A stretch of 64,000 nucleotides of DNA, taken from Flavobacteriaceae bacterium (GTDB lineage: Bacteria > Bacteroidota > Bacteroidia > Flavobacteriales > Flavobacteriaceae). The DNA is taken from contig JAHEET010000003.1 of assembly GCA_024640565.1 (NCBI GenBank), positions 1 through 64,000 on the forward strand. The letters are read 5' to 3'. A model generated the notes under the pieces. The model did no database searches. It worked only from the letters and a program-made list of their open reading frames with translations, and was not told the DNA's origin. Below, one piece after another: positions 1 through 7,597 of the stretch (position 1 is the first letter of the stretch; every line of letters starts with the position of its first letter). Position numbers and translations under genes: made by a program.

Positions 1-58
1 TGGATAGAGCACCTCCCTTCTAAGGAGGCGGTCGAAGGTTCGAATCCTTCAGGGCTCA
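1..58 (+). tRNA. tRNA-Arg (anticodon TCT), 5' end cut by window edge
   Basis: The window opens inside the D-loop of a tRNA. The anticodon stem CCTCC/GGAGG encloses the seven-base loop CTTCTAA, so the anticodon is TCT, which reads AGA (Arg). The T arm GAAGG-TTCGAAT-CCTTC is perfect, and AGGGCTC at 51-57 is the 3' side of the acceptor stem, with discriminator A at 58. The CCA end is not encoded. The missing 5' part should begin about 16-18 bases to the left. A hairpin terminator follows immediately, so the gene is probably intact and expressed. Confidence 0.95.
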
Positions 59-61
59 CAT

Positions 62-90
62 AAAGCTTCACAGAAATGTGAGGCTTTTTT
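62..90 (+). terminator. Rho-independent terminator of tRNA-Arg
   Basis: A ten-pair stem (63-72 with 77-86, one G-T wobble) has a GAAA tetraloop and runs into six T residues. It lies four bases after the tRNA 3' end. Read on the minus strand it also lies just beyond the stop codon of the cas9 remnant. Confidence 0.85.
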
Positions 91-95
91 GTTGG

Positions 96-242
96 TTAAA
101 ACTTACTATTAATAAGGTCATATTGAATTGCTCTTACGCCCGTTTTTCTGATTACTGATTTCTCTTTTGAATTTTCTGCTTCTAGTACCAAAGCCCAACC
201 AATAGAAGTAGTTCCAATGTCTAAACCTAATATTTTTTTCAT
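96..242 (-). pseudogene. Remnant of a type II-C Cas9 (RuvC-I segment only)
   Basis: The frame from ATG (242-240) to TAA (98-96) encodes 48 residues. The segment ILGLDIGTTSIGWAL (residues 4-18) is the RuvC-I motif of Cas9 with the catalytic aspartate at residue 8. It continues EAENSKEKS and GVRAIQYD (35-42), matching the spacing seen in the large Cas9 proteins of Bacteroidota just before the arginine-rich bridge helix. Full-length homologues have roughly 1,000-1,500 residues. Here the frame ends eight codons after the homologous part, and the tRNA-Arg gene follows at once, so REC, HNH, RuvC-II/III and PAM-interacting domains cannot be encoded. The tracrRNA gene lies directly upstream on the other strand, the usual layout of such loci, which supports the identification. 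It is best read as a cas9 truncated by deletion. The stub alone cannot be a nuclease. Confidence 0.85.
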
Positions 243-367
243 AGCCTTTACGTGTCAATTTTTTATGATTGATATGTTATTGCGCTTCAAAAGGGGGTAT
301 TAAGACAATAATTTTTCTTAAAAATAATCTTTTTTTTATATAAATTACATATGTTAATATTTTTTTG

Positions 368-375
368 TATTTTTG
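368..375 (+). promoter_or_regulatory. Promoter element (TAnnTTTG) of the tracrRNA
   Basis: TATTTTTG fits the Bacteroidota -7 consensus TAnnTTTG. The expected start of transcription, four to seven bases downstream, falls at about 380-382, exactly where the anti-repeat of the tracrRNA begins. No clear -33 TTG is visible. Confidence 0.55.
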
Positions 376-380
376 ATTCA

Positions 381-467
381 CAATTTGAAATCAATTCACA
401 ATAAGGATTATTCCGTTGTGAAAACATTTAAAGCGGCATCCTATTTAATTTGATGTCGCTTTTTTTT
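381..467 (+). ncRNA. tracrRNA of a type II-C CRISPR-Cas system
   Basis: The parts of a tracrRNA occur in order. An anti-repeat (about 381-401, CAATTTGAAATCAATTCACA) would pair with repeats beginning GTTGTGAATTG, the type common in Bacteroidota. A CACAA/TTGTG stem (397-401 with 416-420) encloses GGATTATTCC. An AAAACATTTA linker leads to a ten-pair terminator hairpin (431-440 with 452-461, one wobble) and a run of eight T residues. The core AAGGATTATTCCGTTGTG is what I recognise from Bacteroidota tracrRNAs. It is transcribed away from the cas9 stub. All elements look intact, so the RNA may still be made, although no repeat array is present in this window. The 5' end is inferred from the promoter motif and not observed. 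Confidence 0.82.
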
Positions 468-590
468 GGGAACTATTTTTATAAAAAAAAGTTACCTGCA
501 GTACTTCAACGCTACAATACTCGTTTTTTTTCCGTTGTTTCTCTCTAATGCACTGAAAATTGTAAGTGTAGTACTTTGAGAAAAATTAAT
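468..590. other. AT-rich spacer between tracrRNA and fdhF
   Basis: No open frame, repeat array or structured RNA is recognised here. I looked specifically for CRISPR repeats that would match the anti-repeat at 381-401 and found none. The similar strings GCAGTACTT and GTAGTACTT near its two ends are too short to interpret. Confidence 0.5.
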
Positions 591-2894
591 TTAGAAGTTG
601 GCAGTCTCTTTTTGTATGGAAATGACAATTGCTTTTGAGGTAGGTGTATTGCTGATATCTGCGATACTTTTAATAGGGATTAATACATTGGCTTCAGGGA
701 AATAAGTGGCAGTACATTGCTTTGGAATGTTGTATGGAACCACTAAAAACCCAAAAGCATGCCGTTTTTCATCATTAAAATGACTAATCAAGTTTACCTT
801 CTCTAATTTTTGAAGGCCATGTAGTTGCATGTCATCAGGATTCATAAAAATAATTCTACGCTCATTTAAAACTCCCCGATATCGATCATTTAGGCCATAA
901 ATCGTTGTGTTGTATTGGTCATGAGTACGTATGGTCATCATTAAAAATTGATGATCCTCTAGGGTGATTTCTGAAGGTTTATTGTTGCTAAAATTTGCTT
1001 TTCCAGTAGCTGTTGGCGTAAAGTTACCCTCCCGTGCGTTGTTGGGTAAGGTAAAACCGCCCGGAATGCGAACTCGTTGGTTGTAATTTTGAAAACCCGG
1101 AATGGTCGCTTCAATTTTCGCTCTAATGAAATCATAGTTCGCAACCATTCCTGACCAATCTGTTGTTGAGTTTTGGAGTGTAGCCGCTGCAAGTCCAGCT
1201 ACGATTGCAGGTTCGCTTAACAATTGTTTTGACAGCGGCATTAAATGTCCCTTTGATTGATGCACAACTCCCATGGAATTTTCTACCGAAATAAATTGTT
1301 CTCCCGAACTTTGAAAGTCTTTTTCAGAACGTCCCAAACAAGGGAGAATCAACGCTCTTTTTCCATGAATTAAATGACTTCTGTTCAATTTTGTTGATAT
1401 GTGAACAGACAAATTACACTGCTGCATTGCTTTGGCAGTAAATTCAGTATCTGGAGTCGCAGAAATAAAATTGCCACCCATTCCTATAAATACCTTTGCT
1501 TTTTTCTGATCCATGGCCTCAATGGCTGAAACAACATCATAACCCTGTTTTCTGGGAGCGCTAAATGAAAATACCCTTTCTAGATTTTTTAAAAAAGCCT
1601 CTTTTGGTTTTTCCCAAATGCCCATGGTACGATCTCCTTGAACATTTGAATGCCCACGAACAGGACAGGTACCAGCGCCTTTTTTTCCAATACTTCCTTT
1701 TAGTAACAGCAAATTCACAATTTCTCGAATATTGTCTACAGAATTTTTGTGCTGTGTCAAACCCATTGCCCAACAAACAATAATTCGCTCCTTTTGAATG
1801 ATGAGCTCCGTTGCTTTTTCTATAGATGCGAGTGTTAACCCCGTTTGCGGTAACAATTCTTCAATCGTGTAGCTATCTAAATCCTCTAAAAAAGCTTCAA
1901 ATCCTACGGTTTTTTCTTGGATGAATTGATGATTAAAAACACGGTTCGGTTTTTCTTTTTCTTTCGATTTCATCAATTTTAAAATAATCTTTAACAATGC
2001 AACATCACCGTTTATTTTTACTTGTAAGAATAAATCTGTTAAATCTTGTCCCTTTCCTACCCATTTTATGGGGTTTTGTGGGTCTTTGTAATTGCGTAAG
2101 CCAACTTCTGGAAGGGGGTTTATCGTAATTATTTTTCCTCCATTTTTTTTCGTTTCACTCAAAGCTGTTAGCATTCTAGGATGATTTGTTCCTGGGTTTT
2201 GCCCCATAACAATTACCAAATCTGCATGATTAAAATCATCTAATGTTACCGATCCTTTTCCAATTCCTAGTGTTTCAGAAAGTGCAACGCCACTAGATTC
2301 ATGACACATATTCGAACAATCTGGTAAATTGTTGGTTCCAAATTCCCTTACAAAAAGCTGGTATAAAAAAGCAGCCTCATTGCTTGTTCTTCCTGAAGTA
2401 TAAAAAATAGCTTCGTCGGGAGATTCTAATTCGTTTAATGCTTTGCCTATGATATTAAAGGCAGCATCCCAAGAAATTTCTTCATAGTGGTTTTTTCCTT
2501 CTGGCAAATACATGGGATGTGTAATCCTTCCGCTTTTCCCAATTTCATAATCAGACATTGCCGAGAGTTCTTCAACAGAATGTGTGGCAAAGAATATGGG
2601 GGAAACTTTGTTTTTTGTCGCTTCTTCCGCTACGGCTTTAGCACCATTTTCGCAGTATTCTGCTAAAAAAGCACGTTTTGCATCTGGATCTGGCCATGCA
2701 CATCCAGGGCAGTCAAAGCCATTTTTTTGATTCAAATTCTTTAATAAAACAATTCCTTTAACCAGTCCAACCCCTTTTTTAATGTGCGACATTGCCGATG
2801 TAATTGCTTTTACACCTACAGCGGAGGTGGGGATTTCAGTCAATTGAATTCCAGTTAATTTAGTAGGCGGTTGTGCATGAATTTTTTTCTTCAT
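591..2894 (-). CDS. FdhF/YdeP-family molybdopterin oxidoreductase
   Basis: This is a 767-residue formate-dehydrogenase-alpha-like protein of the YdeP branch. These enzymes bind bis-molybdopterin guanine dinucleotide in the cytoplasm; the substrate of the YdeP branch is uncertain, and in enteric bacteria YdeP is linked to acid resistance. The start shows the CPGC pair (Cys62, Cys65) typical of the branch. NMCHESSG (Cys197) marks the region near the active site, GQNPGTNHPR (about 232-241) the cofactor-binding domain, and the C-terminal beta-barrel domain is present. It starts at the ATG eight bases after fdhD, so the two are co-transcribed and FdhD presumably supplies the sulfur for its molybdenum. 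No small or membrane subunit gene is adjacent, so the electron partner is unknown. Family assignment is secure, physiological formate oxidation is not. Confidence 0.9.
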   Translation of the reverse strand: MKKKIHAQPPTKLTGIQLTEIPTSAVGVKAITSAMSHIKKGVGLVKGIVLLKNLNQKNGFDCPGCAWPDPDAKRAFLAEYCENGAKAVAEEATKNKVSPIFFATHSVEELSAMSDYEIGKSGRITHPMYLPEGKNHYEEISWDAAFNIIGKALNELESPDEAIFYTSGRTSNEAAFLYQLFVREFGTNNLPDCSNMCHESSGVALSETLGIGKGSVTLDDFNHADLVIVMGQNPGTNHPRMLTALSETKKNGGKIITINPLPEVGLRNYKDPQNPIKWVGKGQDLTDLFLQVKINGDVALLKIILKLMKSKEKEKPNRVFNHQFIQEKTVGFEAFLEDLDSYTIEELLPQTGLTLASIEKATELIIQKERIIVCWAMGLTQHKNSVDNIREIVNLLLLKGSIGKKGAGTCPVRGHSNVQGDRTMGIWEKPKEAFLKNLERVFSFSAPRKQGYDVVSAIEAMDQKKAKVFIGMGGNFISATPDTEFTAKAMQQCNLSVHISTKLNRSHLIHGKRALILPCLGRSEKDFQSSGEQFISVENSMGVVHQSKGHLMPLSKQLLSEPAIVAGLAAATLQNSTTDWSGMVANYDFIRAKIEATIPGFQNYNQRVRIPGGFTLPNNAREGNFTPTATGKANFSNNKPSEITLEDHQFLMMTIRTHDQYNTTIYGLNDRYRGVLNERRIIFMNPDDMQLHGLQKLEKVNLISHFNDEKRHAFGFLVVPYNIPKQCTATYFPEANVLIPIKSIADISNTPTSKAIVISIQKETANF

Positions 2895-2902
2895 CCGTTG
2901 CT

Positions 2903-3694
2903 TTATTTTAAATAATTAGGATTGGCATAGATCGTCATTTTTTCATCTCTTGTAAAGCCTATCAAACAAATACCAAATTCTTTCGAGAAATCAACAGCCA
3001 AGGACGAACAAGCCGAAACCGCTACAATAATTGGTATTTTTGCAATGAAAGCCTTGGATACAATTTCATAGGAAACACGTCCGCTTACCAGCAGAAATGT
3101 AGCTTCTTTTAATTGTTTTTTGACTAATAATTCACCCACAACCTTATCTACAGCATTGTGTCTTCCAATATCTTCTTGAATACATAAAAGGGCATTATTT
3201 GCATTGAATAGTGCTGCAGCGTGACTCCCTCCAGACTTTTTAAAAGTCTTTTGATGTGCCTTCATTTGTCCAAACATTTTTTGAATGTTGGAAGCAGTCA
3301 TTGCATTTTTAATATGCATAGCATCTCCAGAAACGGCAAGGTCTTTCATTTCTTGTTTACCACATATTCCGCAAGAGGAAACAGATAACAAGGTTCGCTT
3401 ATTCAAATACCCTTTCCCTAATGCTTCTTTGGCGATGCTTATATTTACGATGGTCTCACCACTGTTCTTTTGCGCTACCACTTCAAAATGAAAACCCGCA
3501 TTTTGTTTGTAGATGTCTTCAGCAAATAACAAACCCCTTACCAGTTCAAGATCATTGTCAGGCGTTCTCATGACCACCGTATAAGGGATGTTGTTGATGT
3601 TTATTTGTAGGGGTGCTTCAATAACCAAGGCGTCCTCCGTTACGAGTTGTGTTTTTGGAAGTATTTTTATCCCCTGGTAATTAAGTGTTTGCAT
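2903..3694 (-). CDS. fdhD: Formate dehydrogenase accessory sulfurtransferase FdhD
   Basis: FdhD moves sulfur from a cysteine desulfurase to the molybdenum cofactor of formate-dehydrogenase-like enzymes. The 263-residue protein has the conserved CGIC pair (Cys108, Cys111) in SVSSCGICGKQEM. It also has the C-terminal cofactor-binding motifs EDIGRHNAVDKVVG (about 175-188) and SGRVSYEIVSKA. It is the first gene of a two-gene operon with the YdeP-like oxidoreductase, which is its evident client. A TAnnTTTG element sits 21 bases before the ATG. Length and motifs are normal for the family. Confidence 0.95.
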   Translation of the reverse strand: MQTLNYQGIKILPKTQLVTEDALVIEAPLQININNIPYTVVMRTPDNDLELVRGLLFAEDIYKQNAGFHFEVVAQKNSGETIVNISIAKEALGKGYLNKRTLLSVSSCGICGKQEMKDLAVSGDAMHIKNAMTASNIQKMFGQMKAHQKTFKKSGGSHAAALFNANNALLCIQEDIGRHNAVDKVVGELLVKKQLKEATFLLVSGRVSYEIVSKAFIAKIPIIVAVSACSSLAVDFSKEFGICLIGFTRDEKMTIYANPNYLK

Positions 3695-3715
3695 TTGAAT
3701 AATTTTGTTTCCTTA

Positions 3716-3723
3716 CAAACTTA
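3716..3723 (-). promoter_or_regulatory. Promoter element of fdhD-fdhF
   Basis: On the minus strand this reads TAAGTTTG, matching TAnnTTTG, and lies 21 bases upstream of the fdhD ATG. It also separates the pair from the upstream methyltransferase gene. No convincing -33 TTG is seen. Confidence 0.45.
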
Positions 3724-3774
3724 CTAAAAATGTCTTTGTGTCATTAGACAAATGGTATTGAAAGTTCTTTCAAT

Positions 3775-4950
3775 TTAAACTTTTCTGCAAAAAAGTACCA
3801 ATTGTTTGTCTTCTAAATTTGTAGTGAAGAAAACAAAGAGATTTCCGCCCTCTTTTATTTTTGTTTCTTTTCGAATTTGAGCAACCCTTTTAGGGAAATT
3901 TCGAACGGTAATGTTTGCTTTTTCCTGACCGATGTATTTTTTTATTTTCTTTTTGTCATAGGGCATCGATTGGGTGATGATAAATTGCCTGCCAGGAAAA
4001 TCTATGAATTGGTTTGAAGTATACAAATGCGAATGTTGGTGAAGTTTAAAAACGTTTAATTGATGGCTAACTTCGTGAAACCCTCCAGATTTTAAGATGG
4101 CTGCATTGGGTTCATAGAGATAAGTAAGGGGAGGTGAGTAGGTTGATGTTACTTTTGATTGATGGTTAAATCCTATTTGTTGAAGAGCATTTTTCTGGTA
4201 ATTGATGGCTTCGATTCTAATCGCGTTCGGTGCTTTTTTTTCCAATAAAAAAAGCAGTTCTTTCACTTCATTATTGAAGGCTACTACCTGAACTTTTACA
4301 ACGTTTTTCAGCTCTTTAATGGTGTTGCTAATGTCTAATATCGGGGATGTTTTTATGAGTATTTGTTTTGCTTTCGTAAACAGAAATTCAATTTTTGGAG
4401 GAACGTATGGCAAACAATCTTTCAGTAAAAAGACTTTTCCTTTTACTTCATTCCTTCTCGATGGGTCAATAAAAATACAATCAAATTTTTGAGAAGTTTC
4501 CTTTAAAAATTTCATGCCGTTACCGGCAAAAATCTCAATATTATCAATATTTAATTGCTTGAAATTATGCGCAACGATTCTAGAGAGTTGCTCGTTAATC
4601 TCACAATGTATTACGTTTTTAAACTGTTTGGAAAACGCATGGGCATCAATTCCAAAACCCCCCGTAATGTCGATTACAGAATCGCCAGATATTAATGATA
4701 ATTTGTGTTCAGCAGCAACTTCAGAGGAGGTTTGCTCAATGCTTATTTTTGCGGGATAATAGATGTTTTCTTGTGAAAACCAAGTAGGTAATTTTTTTTC
4801 CGATTTTTGTTTCGCAACAATTTGATTTGCTAATTCTTGGATAGAAATTTTTTCGAAAGGACTTCCTTTTAAAATTAGTTTGGTAATTTCAGTTTTTAAG
4901 TTTGCCGAAATAAATTCTTGAACCTCGGATTGTAGTATGGCTAAATTCAA
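3775..4950 (-). CDS. Class I SAM-dependent methyltransferase with THUMP-like C-terminal domain
   Basis: The 391-residue protein has a Rossmann methyltransferase core: motif I DITGGFGIDA (94-103) for SAM binding and the motif IDPSRRN (161-167) in the position of the DPPY-like catalytic loop. The rest matches the THUMP-like C-terminal domain of a family common in Bacteroidota. The domain type suggests an RNA substrate, but the target is not known. It lies six bases after the AI-2E-family permease gene and is probably the last gene of that run. Confidence 0.8.
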   Translation of the reverse strand: MNLAILQSEVQEFISANLKTEITKLILKGSPFEKISIQELANQIVAKQKSEKKLPTWFSQENIYYPAKISIEQTSSEVAAEHKLSLISGDSVIDITGGFGIDAHAFSKQFKNVIHCEINEQLSRIVAHNFKQLNIDNIEIFAGNGMKFLKETSQKFDCIFIDPSRRNEVKGKVFLLKDCLPYVPPKIEFLFTKAKQILIKTSPILDISNTIKELKNVVKVQVVAFNNEVKELLFLLEKKAPNAIRIEAINYQKNALQQIGFNHQSKVTSTYSPPLTYLYEPNAAILKSGGFHEVSHQLNVFKLHQHSHLYTSNQFIDFPGRQFIITQSMPYDKKKIKKYIGQEKANITVRNFPKRVAQIRKETKIKEGGNLFVFFTTNLEDKQLVLFCRKV

Positions 4951-4956
4951 TGAAAA

Positions 4957-6039
4957 TTAGAGGTCTTTGGTTAGTGTTTTTACAATCTCATTCTCTGAGA
5001 GAAACTCTTTTAAAATTACTTTTAATGCAGTGTACAGTGGGACCGCAGTAATCATGCCTGTAATCCCAAATAATAAGCCGCCAATAATAATGATTAAGAA
5101 AATTTCTAAGGGATGGGATTTTGTAGTCTTAGAGAATATAATTGGTTGACTTATAAAATTATCAATAAGCTGCGCGATCAGATATCCAATCATCACATAA
5201 GAAGTTGTTGGTAAAATAATCGTTTGAAAATCCTGACCAATATTGCTTGTCATTGATAAAACAAACATAATTACAGCGCCAATTAAGGGACCTACATAGG
5301 GGATTAAATTTAACAAAGCACACAAAAAGGCAATAACAATCGCATTATTGATGTCAAAAATTAAAAGAAGGATGGTGTATAAAATAAAGAGAATTGAAAT
5401 TTGAAAAATCAATCCAATAAAATATCGTGAGAGTAAATTGTTAATTGTTTCTAAAGAAGTTGTAAACCTTGCTTTTGTTTTGTTTGGGATAAATAAGAGC
5501 AAGCCCTTTTTTAGTATTTTTCGATCTTTCATTAAGAAGAATGAAATAAATAATACCGAAAATAATCCCACACTAAAAGAGCCAACTGTTCCAACAATTG
5601 CATTTAGGAAGTTCGGGATTTCTCTAAATTGCGACAAGAAATCAATATTTTTTAATTCCGACAAAACATCAATTCCCTTTGACGAAAAATAAACATTGAT
5701 TTGACTGAATATACGTTGAATGTTTTGCTGTAAGCCCTCTACTTGTAATAGCGATAAACTCTCGCCTTGTTCAGTGATTAAAGGAATAAACATACCAATT
5801 AATCCAGCAACAAGTGTGAGCATGAACAGCATTGTAGTGACTACCGAAAGTGTATTTGGAAATTTCAATCGCCGTCTTAAAAACAACGTAATTGGTCTTG
5901 TGATTAATGATAAAATTCCGGCAATAATCACATAAATAATGACGGATTGAATTTTATATAGAAAAAATAAAAAGCATGCAATTCCTATTACTATGCAAAG
6001 TGCTCTTAAGATGCCGTTTGAAATAATTTTTGTATTCAT
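4957..6039 (-). CDS. AI-2E/PerM-family transporter
   Basis: The 360-residue polytopic inner-membrane protein has about seven or eight hydrophobic segments. The middle soluble stretch (about 80-145) and the C-terminal pattern NLIPYVGPLIGAVIMF (about 247-262) with PLYTALKVILKEF near the end are typical of the PF01594 family. Members export autoinducer-2 or act as secondary transporters; the actual substrate cannot be told here. Its ATG overlaps the stop codon of the upstream gene by one base (TAATG), implying translational coupling. Confidence 0.85.
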   Translation of the reverse strand: MNTKIISNGILRALCIVIGIACFLFFLYKIQSVIIYVIIAGILSLITRPITLFLRRRLKFPNTLSVVTTMLFMLTLVAGLIGMFIPLITEQGESLSLLQVEGLQQNIQRIFSQINVYFSSKGIDVLSELKNIDFLSQFREIPNFLNAIVGTVGSFSVGLFSVLFISFFLMKDRKILKKGLLLFIPNKTKARFTTSLETINNLLSRYFIGLIFQISILFILYTILLLIFDINNAIVIAFLCALLNLIPYVGPLIGAVIMFVLSMTSNIGQDFQTIILPTTSYVMIGYLIAQLIDNFISQPIIFSKTTKSHPLEIFLIIIIGGLLFGITGMITAVPLYTALKVILKEFLSENEIVKTLTKDL

Positions 6040-7316
6040 TAGATTGTTGCTTTTACTTTGCCCATACTCAATTTTCTACCCCCGTCAAAAGAATGACTCG
6101 TTGGTAAAAGTGTGCCACTTTCTGTGGTGATCCAGTGGTCCCAGGTGGCAGGAGTTCCTTCCATTTTCATAGAAGGTACAAACATTTTATAACTCTTTGG
6201 AATAAAGTGATCATCTAAAAGCCATAAATAAGCATCCCCGGGTGTGGTACCACCCACAGTGTATTTTACTAATAGCGCGTCTTTCCCCGCTTCTTTTTGA
6301 ATACTTCGTATGATTCCCTTTTCAAACAGTTTGTGAGGAGCCACCAGCCAAAAGCTATCATTGTTAAAAAGGTTGTTTGCTTTTGTAATGAGTGGTTTGT
6401 TTTTTGTTGAAACTAATTTATTGTGATAGTAAATGCTGCTTTTATCTAAATTATTAGGGTGCAATACTACCTGAATGCTATCCCATGAAACACGAACAAT
6501 ATGTCGTTCTTTATCCCATTTATAGGCGTGTCTTCCTCCAAAACTCCATTCGATATGATTGGTTTTTTTGTAATTCTCATGTTTGATCGCTTTGAGTATT
6601 TTATGGGCCAAAGCATTCGCTTTTGGATTGTATGATTTTACGTTTCCCATTGACAATTTCATTCCAAACAAGGAAAGTGTGTGTGAAGTGGGCAATAGAA
6701 TGCCAGATTCTGTTGTCCTTAAAGCGCTCCAAGAAGCCGCTACACCACCAATAGGAATTATTTGGGTCCACATTTTAAATGAGATTGGTTGTCCAGATTC
6801 TTCTAGAATCCATAAATAAGAATCCCCAGGAGTTGTACCTCCAGAACTATAGGTTATGAGTAGGGCATCTTTCCCTTGGTGTTGCACAATCCTTCTTTCT
6901 GTACCGGGATCAAAAACCTTGTAGGGAGCAACCAACCAAAATGAATCGTTGTTAAAATAGGCTGTTGCCTTGGCAATCAACCCAGGATTGTCAATCTCTT
7001 GATTGTCGATAAAAACTTTACTTTTTGCTGGTGATATTGTATTTAAATCTACGACGTTTTTATCCCAAGAAACCCGAACCCTATGCTGTTTTTTAAACCA
7101 TTTGTAGTGATGTTTATTTCTGAAACTCCATTCCAAAACTTCGGTGTTGATGTAGGCGTCATAATTAATTGCTTGCAGCATTTTTGTTGCCAAAGCGTCT
7201 GCAGCTTTTCCTTTTTTTCCTATGGGCAATGCTTCGTTTTTAGAAACAAAAAAAACAGCCCCAGCAAGGATTAAAAATAAGAACAATAAGCCAACAATTT
7301 TGAATTTTTTTTTCAT
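6039..7316 (-). CDS. Exported or membrane-anchored protein with two tandem homologous domains, function unknown
   Basis: The 425-residue protein starts with a hydrophobic segment (about 7-24) after a lysine-rich start, so it is either secreted or anchored in the inner membrane. The remainder is a duplication. Each half (about 39-230 and 233-425) carries in the same order EWSF-x(3)-H-Y/AYKW, VRVSW, NNDSFWLVAP, GKDALL-x(4)-GGTTPGD-S/A-YLW, TTESG-x-LLPTSH and KLSMG. The conserved aromatic and glycine residues suggest a beta-rich lipoprotein-like fold. I do not recognise a named family. It is translationally coupled to the AI-2E-family permease. Confidence 0.75.
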   Translation of the reverse strand: MKKKFKIVGLLFLFLILAGAVFFVSKNEALPIGKKGKAADALATKMLQAINYDAYINTEVLEWSFRNKHHYKWFKKQHRVRVSWDKNVVDLNTISPAKSKVFIDNQEIDNPGLIAKATAYFNNDSFWLVAPYKVFDPGTERRIVQHQGKDALLITYSSGGTTPGDSYLWILEESGQPISFKMWTQIIPIGGVAASWSALRTTESGILLPTSHTLSLFGMKLSMGNVKSYNPKANALAHKILKAIKHENYKKTNHIEWSFGGRHAYKWDKERHIVRVSWDSIQVVLHPNNLDKSSIYYHNKLVSTKNKPLITKANNLFNNDSFWLVAPHKLFEKGIIRSIQKEAGKDALLVKYTVGGTTPGDAYLWLLDDHFIPKSYKMFVPSMKMEGTPATWDHWITTESGTLLPTSHSFDGGRKLSMGKVKATI

Positions 7317-7342
7317 GAAAATGGATGCTATTTTAAGCGAAT

Positions 7343-7597
7343 TTAATTCTTTTTTGTGTTTTCGAGATCTTTTGGTTTAAAAACTACTTTTGTTGAAGCA
7401 GGATATTTTTCAATCATTTCAATGGGGCGTATGGGGCGTTCTACAAGATTACCAGCGCAACTTGGGCATACATTGTTAAAAAGAGTGCTTGCACAGTGCT
7501 TACAATAGGTGCATTCGAAAGAGCAAATCATTGCCTCCGTAGAAGTATTTGGTAAAGCAGTATTGCAATGCTCACAGGTAGGTCTAATTTCTAACAT
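7343..7597 (-). CDS. DUF1272 family zinc-ribbon protein
   Basis: The 84-residue protein has CEHC near the start, then CSFEC, CKHC and CPSC, enough cysteines for two zinc sites. This cysteine pattern and the LEIRPTCEHC start fit the DUF1272 family. No function has been established for it. The gene overlaps the end of the pseudouridine synthase gene by seven bases, so it belongs to the same transcript. Confidence 0.85.
   Translation of the reverse strand: MLEIRPTCEHCNTALPNTSTEAMICSFECTYCKHCASTLFNNVCPSCAGNLVERPIRPIEMIEKYPASTKVVFKPKDLENTKKN

Noticed and set aside
468..590. Possible CRISPR array beside the tracrRNA
   Set aside because: No sequence complementary to the anti-repeat occurs here and no regularly spaced repeats are present.
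1565..1783. Open frame of 72 codons opposite fdhF
   Set aside because: It lies wholly inside the well-supported fdhF gene on the other strand and has no recognisable domain; the same holds for most other small antisense frames in the window.
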